Shown here: positions 38,494 through 42,018 of the stretch, piece after piece
How the letters are laid out: each line of letters starts with the position of its first letter
Numbering within the stretch: position 1 is the stretch's first letter
Assembly (NCBI GenBank): GCA_016215025.1
Contig: JACRMI010000187.1
Coordinates: 1-42,018, forward strand
Length of the DNA: 42,018 bases
Source of the DNA: Chloroflexota bacterium
GTDB lineage: Bacteria; Chloroflexota; Anaerolineae; UBA4142
Direction: 5' to 3'
Position numbers and translations under genes: made by a program
Notes under the pieces: model-generated
Told to the model about the DNA's origin: nothing
What the model saw: the letters and a program-made list of their open reading frames with translations, nothing else
The model's database searches: none

Positions 38494-38533
38494 ACTATCG
38501 CACTATCGCACTAGAAAACTATCGGACTATTGG
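38494..38533. repeat. Octamer array containing the stop of the binding-protein gene
   Basis: Five 8-base units: ACTATCGC twice, ACTAGAAA, ACTATCGG, ACTATTGG. The TAG of the solute-binding protein gene (38527-38529) lies in the last unit. It is complementary in type to 38363-38402, so the mRNA between the two genes could fold into a long imperfect hairpin. Confidence 0.8.
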
Positions 38534-40221
38534 GCTGGCTGTGCGTAAAGCGCGTCGAACTTTTCGATCGGTTTGTAAGAGACGTTCTGGACTTTGGCAG
38601 AGTAGACGATGGGGAATGCTTGATTCCACAAGAAGATAATGGGCGCTTCTTCCCAGACGGTCTTGTTAATGTCGCAATACATCTGCGCACGCTTGGCTGT
38701 ATCGGGTTCACTATCGGCGGCGATGATCGCTGAGTCTACTTTGGAATTTGAGTAGAAGAAGGTTGCCAAGCCCTTGGGCACGATTTGATCCGTGCGATAG
38801 ATCGGCATGGCTTGCGACGCATCGAGGAATTGCGATGCCCAACCGAGCAAGTGCAAGTTGGTCGTATTCTCTGCTTGCGGCTTGGTGATGGTGGCGACGT
38901 ACGAGGGCCAGTCCATCGTCTTGAGTTCAGTTTCGATGCCGACATCCTTCAGATAACCGGCAATCGCTTGCGATGCTTGAAAGTCTTGAACGTATCGACC
39001 TGTAGGCGAAATGAAGGAAAGTTTGAGCGGTGTGGTCACACCGGCTTCTTTCAATAGTGCTTTCGCTTTTTCTGGGTTGTATTCGTACGTTCCGGTCTTG
39101 CAATAGCCGAACAAACTCGGAGCGATAGGCGCATCGAGAGCGAACCCGGCACCAAACATGATTGTCTTGAGAATTTCTTCCTTGTTTACGGCGTAGTTAA
39201 GCGCTTGGCGAACTTTGGGATTGTCGAGTGGCTTGACCGTATTGTTCAAGCCGATGTAAACGATGCGGTTGCTGGGCGCGACGGCAACTTTAACCGCCGA
39301 ATTTTTTTGAAGCGCAGGAATGTCGGACGTAGGCGGCAAAATGATCACATCGACTTGACCCGCCAACAGCAAACTTTCGCGCGTTGCCGCTTCGGGAACG
39401 ATGCGGAAGGTCACGTTGTCATAGTACGGTTTTTTGCCCCAGTAATTGGCATTCTTGGCGAACACAATCTGGCTGCCCTTGGCATATTCCTTGTAAACGT
39501 AGGGTCCTGTACCGACCGGCTGGGTCACGTTCTTGTAACCAGGGCTGGCTTTGTCAATCGTCGCCGGCGAGAGAATGGCGGAAGTCGTGGTCGAGAACGC
39601 TTGCAAGAGTGGCGGATAGGTATTCTTCAACGTAATCTTGAGGGTGGTCGCGTCGACGGCTTCAACCGACTTGATCGTCACGAACGGAGCGCGTTGCGCC
39701 ACTTTGACATCGGGATCCATCAAGCGTTCGATGTTGGCTTTGACGGCGGCCGCAGTGAGCGCTTGCCCGTCGCTGAACTTGACGCCGTCTTGCAATTTGA
39801 GCGTATAGATCAAACCGTCGGCGGAAACGTCCCAGGATTTGGCAAGCATGGGCTGTAATTTTCCATCTCTGTCAATCGTGGTCAAAGTTTCCGCGATGTA
39901 ATCCAACACGTTGCCTACGGTCGTCGTCGTTAGCTGAACCGGATCGAACGTGTCCATGTCGACGCCGATAGCAATTGAAAAGTTCGTGTTAGTCGGCGCA
40001 GATGATGCCGCTGCGGACGAGGACGCTGATGATGCTGGCGCGGCGGTCGGCACGGGCGCAGATGTTGCTGCGACGGCGGGCGCAGATGTCGGAATCGCTG
40101 TTGGCGCGGGTACCGCTGTTGGTGCGACTGTAGGTGCTGCTGGTGCAGCGCACGCAGCAATGCTTAGTAGGACTAGTGCGAGTCCCAGAACTAAGAGTGC
40201 GCGTGAATTAGGTCGAAACAT
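38527..40221 (-). CDS. Peptide/nickel-type ABC transporter substrate-binding lipoprotein
   Basis: A 564-residue SBP_bac_5 family protein. The signal peptide ends at a lipobox (SIAAC, lipidated C24), followed by an Ala/Pro/Thr/Ser-rich linker to about residue 78. The mature domain shows TFDPVQLTTTT, KLQDGVKFSDGQALTAAAVKANIERL, PVGTGPYVYKEY and NRIVYIGLNN. It captures the substrate outside the membrane and delivers it to the DppB/C-type channel encoded next. A strong GGAGGAG ribosome site precedes the ATG. The stop lies in an octamer array. Confidence 0.95.
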   Translation of the reverse strand: MFRPNSRALLVLGLALVLLSIAACAAPAAPTVAPTAVPAPTAIPTSAPAVAATSAPVPTAAPASSASSSAAASSAPTNTNFSIAIGVDMDTFDPVQLTTTTVGNVLDYIAETLTTIDRDGKLQPMLAKSWDVSADGLIYTLKLQDGVKFSDGQALTAAAVKANIERLMDPDVKVAQRAPFVTIKSVEAVDATTLKITLKNTYPPLLQAFSTTTSAILSPATIDKASPGYKNVTQPVGTGPYVYKEYAKGSQIVFAKNANYWGKKPYYDNVTFRIVPEAATRESLLLAGQVDVIILPPTSDIPALQKNSAVKVAVAPSNRIVYIGLNNTVKPLDNPKVRQALNYAVNKEEILKTIMFGAGFALDAPIAPSLFGYCKTGTYEYNPEKAKALLKEAGVTTPLKLSFISPTGRYVQDFQASQAIAGYLKDVGIETELKTMDWPSYVATITKPQAENTTNLHLLGWASQFLDASQAMPIYRTDQIVPKGLATFFYSNSKVDSAIIAADSEPDTAKRAQMYCDINKTVWEEAPIIFLWNQAFPIVYSAKVQNVSYKPIEKFDALYAQPAQ

Positions 40222-40270
40222 TTTTCTCCTCCTTCAGAGAGTCAAGTGTTTGCCTTACTCAAACTAAAAT

Positions 40271-40294
40271 GGTGACGAGACTGGCTTGGTCACC
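40271..40294 (-). terminator. Weak hairpin with a perfect Shine-Dalgarno-like sequence after the deacylase gene
   Basis: A 6-base stem GGTGAC/GTCACC with a 12-base loop, followed on the minus strand by ATTTTAGTTT, just after the deacylase stop. The strand entering the stem reads AAAGGAGGTGA, complementary to the 16S rRNA tail, but no ATG follows it closely. It may be a partial terminator that lowers expression of the transporter genes, or a leftover translation start. Confidence 0.35.
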
Positions 40295-40301
40295 TCCTTT
40301 C

Positions 40302-41879
40302 CTATTTTCTCAGTACTTGACCAGGCAATGCGTCTCGTTGTTCGTCTTTTGCGACGACAACTTGCCCATTCACGAGTACAAATTCGATCCCGCTGGGGAA
40401 TTGATAGGGTTCGGCAAACGTGCTGTGTTCGATAATGGTGTCAGGATTGAACACGACCAGATCAGCCGCTAGTCCTGCTTGCACGCGACCTCGATCTTTC
40501 AATCCCAGTTTAGCGGCGGTCTGGGCGGTCATGCGTTTGATTGCATTGGGTAACGTGATTATTTTTTCTTCGCGCACGTACTTTTGGAGCACCCGCGGAA
40601 AGGTACCATAGCTGCGCGGATGGCGTTTGCCTTTGCCCAAGACACCATTCGGCGCAAACGCAAGCCCATCTGAACCGATGGTCATCCAGGCTTGCTTGAG
40701 ACTTGAACAAATATTTTCTTCGCTCATCATGAACGATGCCATTTCGGTTTCGCCATTGGTTTCGATCAAAATAGCGAGCGTGGCGTCGATGGGTGATTGA
40801 GCGCGCGATTGTGCGATCTGTGCGAGCGTCTGGCCTTCGTATTCTGGATGATTGGGACACGCGGTCAGAAACGTTTGATCAAAATCGCGCGTCACGCCTG
40901 CGCCGGCATTCATCGCGTCGGCAATTTTGCCGCGCGTTGTTTTATCATTCAAACGCGCAAGCATCGCCGACATACCACCGGCGAGTGCCCAATCGGGCAA
41001 AAGTGCGCTCAAGGTCGTGCTGCCTGCGGCGTATGGATACATGTCGGCGTCAACACGCAATCCATCTGCGCGCGCCCGTTCGATCAAATCAATCGCCTGG
41101 GATGCTTTACTCCAATTCGATTTGCCTGCCGCTTTGAAATGCGAAACCTCGGCGGAGATATTTGCTTCACGCGCAATCGTAATCACTTCGCTGATCGCAT
41201 CGAGCAAGGTTGCGCCCTCGCCGCGAATGTGGCTAAAGTACAATCCGTCGCGCTTGGCAACACCGCGCGCCAACTCGACAATCTCATCGGTCTGAGCAAA
41301 GACGCCGGGCGGATAGATCAACCCAGTCGATAATCCCCATGCACCTTCATCCATTGCCTGTGCGAGCAAGTGTTTCATCGTCGTGAATTCATCGACGTTA
41401 GGCGCGGCATCGCTGAAACCCATCACCGCGATGCGAATCGATCCGTGTCCAACAAATGGCACGATATTGACCGCCAACCGATTCGTTTCCAGATGCGCCA
41501 GAAAATCGCCAAACGATGTCCAATCCCAGGGTAACCCAGCATCGATGAAAGCGGTGTACTGAAGCAGTTGACTCTTGGTCGCGGGCGCAATCGGAGCAGG
41601 CGAGAAACCACAATTGCCGACGACTTCGGTCGTTACACCTTGCCGCACTTTGCTTTCCGCACGTGGATTGATCGATAGAGTGAAATCTGAATGCGAATGA
41701 ATATCGATGAAACCTGGGGCGATGGTCAACCCGATTGCATCGAGAGTTTCATGTGCTGGGGCATCGCGCAAATCGCCGATGGCATCAATGCGCGTCCCGT
41801 CGATTCCAACATCGCCGCGAAACGATGGACTACCTGTGCCATCGAGTATATGCGCGCCACGGATCAATACGTCGAACAA
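40302..41879 (-). CDS. N-acyl-D-amino-acid deacylase (D-aminoacylase) family amidohydrolase
   Basis: A 525-residue metal-dependent amidohydrolase. Metal and active-site residues are H61 and H63 in GFIDIHSHSD, C90 in VVGNCGFSP (metal-bridging Cys of this family), later His residues in YFSHIRGEG and VSHFKAAG, and the catalytic Asp in GSDGLAF, followed by HPRSYGTFPRVL. It releases D-amino acids or related amines from N-acyl compounds; relatives also open dihydropyrimidine-type rings. It starts with TTG at 41879, supported by GGGAGA 4 bases upstream and by the family N-terminus beginning there. It is the first gene of the long minus-strand block and sits next to two repeated operator-like sites. 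Confidence 0.9.
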   Translation of the reverse strand: MFDVLIRGAHILDGTGSPSFRGDVGIDGTRIDAIGDLRDAPAHETLDAIGLTIAPGFIDIHSHSDFTLSINPRAESKVRQGVTTEVVGNCGFSPAPIAPATKSQLLQYTAFIDAGLPWDWTSFGDFLAHLETNRLAVNIVPFVGHGSIRIAVMGFSDAAPNVDEFTTMKHLLAQAMDEGAWGLSTGLIYPPGVFAQTDEIVELARGVAKRDGLYFSHIRGEGATLLDAISEVITIAREANISAEVSHFKAAGKSNWSKASQAIDLIERARADGLRVDADMYPYAAGSTTLSALLPDWALAGGMSAMLARLNDKTTRGKIADAMNAGAGVTRDFDQTFLTACPNHPEYEGQTLAQIAQSRAQSPIDATLAILIETNGETEMASFMMSEENICSSLKQAWMTIGSDGLAFAPNGVLGKGKRHPRSYGTFPRVLQKYVREEKIITLPNAIKRMTAQTAAKLGLKDRGRVQAGLAADLVVFNPDTIIEHSTFAEPYQFPSGIEFVLVNGQVVVAKDEQRDALPGQVLRK

Positions 41880-41906
41880 GATGTCTCCCTAGACCCTAAA
41901 TGTCCA

Positions 41907-41974
41907 TAATCACGACATCGTGTGCGGTTTACCTTAAATTTCTAGCCGGGGAAGTAATCACGACATCGTGTGCG
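41907..41974. promoter_or_regulatory. Two identical 20-bp sites with an inverted-repeat core upstream of the deacylase gene
   Basis: TAATCACGACATCGTGTGCG occurs at 41907-41926 and again at 41955-41974, a 48-base centre-to-centre distance. Each contains the inverted repeat CACGA-CA-TCGTG. Placed 30-95 bases upstream of the TTG start of the deacylase gene, they look like a pair of operator sites for a dimeric regulator. No clear promoter boxes were identified. The window ends before more copies could be checked. Confidence 0.5.
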
Positions 41975-42018
41975 ATTTCGGCGAAACGCCGGTAGCACTT
42001 CACACACCGACTCGTTCA

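Noticed and set aside
41907..41974. Start of a CRISPR array (two direct repeats, 28-base spacer)
   Set aside because: Only two copies of a short 20-base repeat, an operator-like inverted core, promoter-proximal position and no cas gene in view.
278..42018. Many additional open frames of 60-220 codons opposite or out of frame with the genes listed
   Set aside because: They lie inside well-supported genes on the other strand or frame, have Arg/Ser/Ala-rich shadow composition and no recognisable domains.

Overview
The window looks like a chromosomal segment of a Chloroflexota (Anaerolineae-like) bacterium, probably from a metagenome. This is inferred from Pro/Thr-rich lipoprotein linkers behind the lipobox Cys of the pectate lyase and the solute-binding protein, the mix of ClpS/ClpA, TgpA/DUF58, hydantoinase and methylmalonyl-CoA-mutase-type genes, and dense short intergenic repeats. 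No rRNA, tRNA or CRISPR array was seen.

Layout. (1) 1-1313: the 3' end of an unidentified + strand reading frame, then a minus-strand gene for a TIR-like protein with its own promoter and a hairpin leader. (2) 1340-9040, minus strand: an aldo/keto reductase, clpS-clpA with a clear promoter, and a DUF58-transglutaminase pair. (3) 9107-15877, plus strand: a broken histidine-kinase gene joined directly to the 3' half of a GH105 gene, then an intact pectin-degradation set (GH43, CE8 pectinesterase, secreted PL1 pectate lyase, GH28). (4) 15886-17076, minus strand: cysM behind a promoter, a 12-codon leader ORF with two Cys codons and a terminator, which together look like a cysteine-responsive attenuator. 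(5) 17132-19747, plus strand: a NarL-type two-component pair with a consensus promoter. (6) 19750-41879, minus strand: about 22 kb of tightly packed catabolic genes. In transcription order these are an N-acyl-D-amino-acid deacylase, a peptide-type ABC importer (binding protein plus two permeases, no ATPase), a molybdenum hydroxylase (2Fe-2S and Mo subunits, no FAD subunit), a HisC-like aminotransferase, a VOC/epimerase-like protein, a class III CoA-transferase, an acyl-CoA dehydrogenase, a MaoC hydratase, an SDR dehydrogenase, a two-part B12 mutase, a membrane protein, HyuA/HyuB, an AAA ATPase and a V4R protein.

Together block (6) could take up an amide- or lactam-type compound, hydrolyse and hydroxylate it, convert it to a CoA thioester and process it by beta-oxidation-like steps and a carbon-skeleton rearrangement. 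The substrate is not shown by the sequence.

The two most unusual signals are the Cys-codon leader upstream of cysM, and a pattern in which most minus-strand intergenic gaps are filled with tandem 7-, 8- or 10-nt repeats or palindromes that also contain the stop codon of the gene ending there. Some of these repeats lie inside coding sequence (Mo-hydroxylase, ClpA tail).
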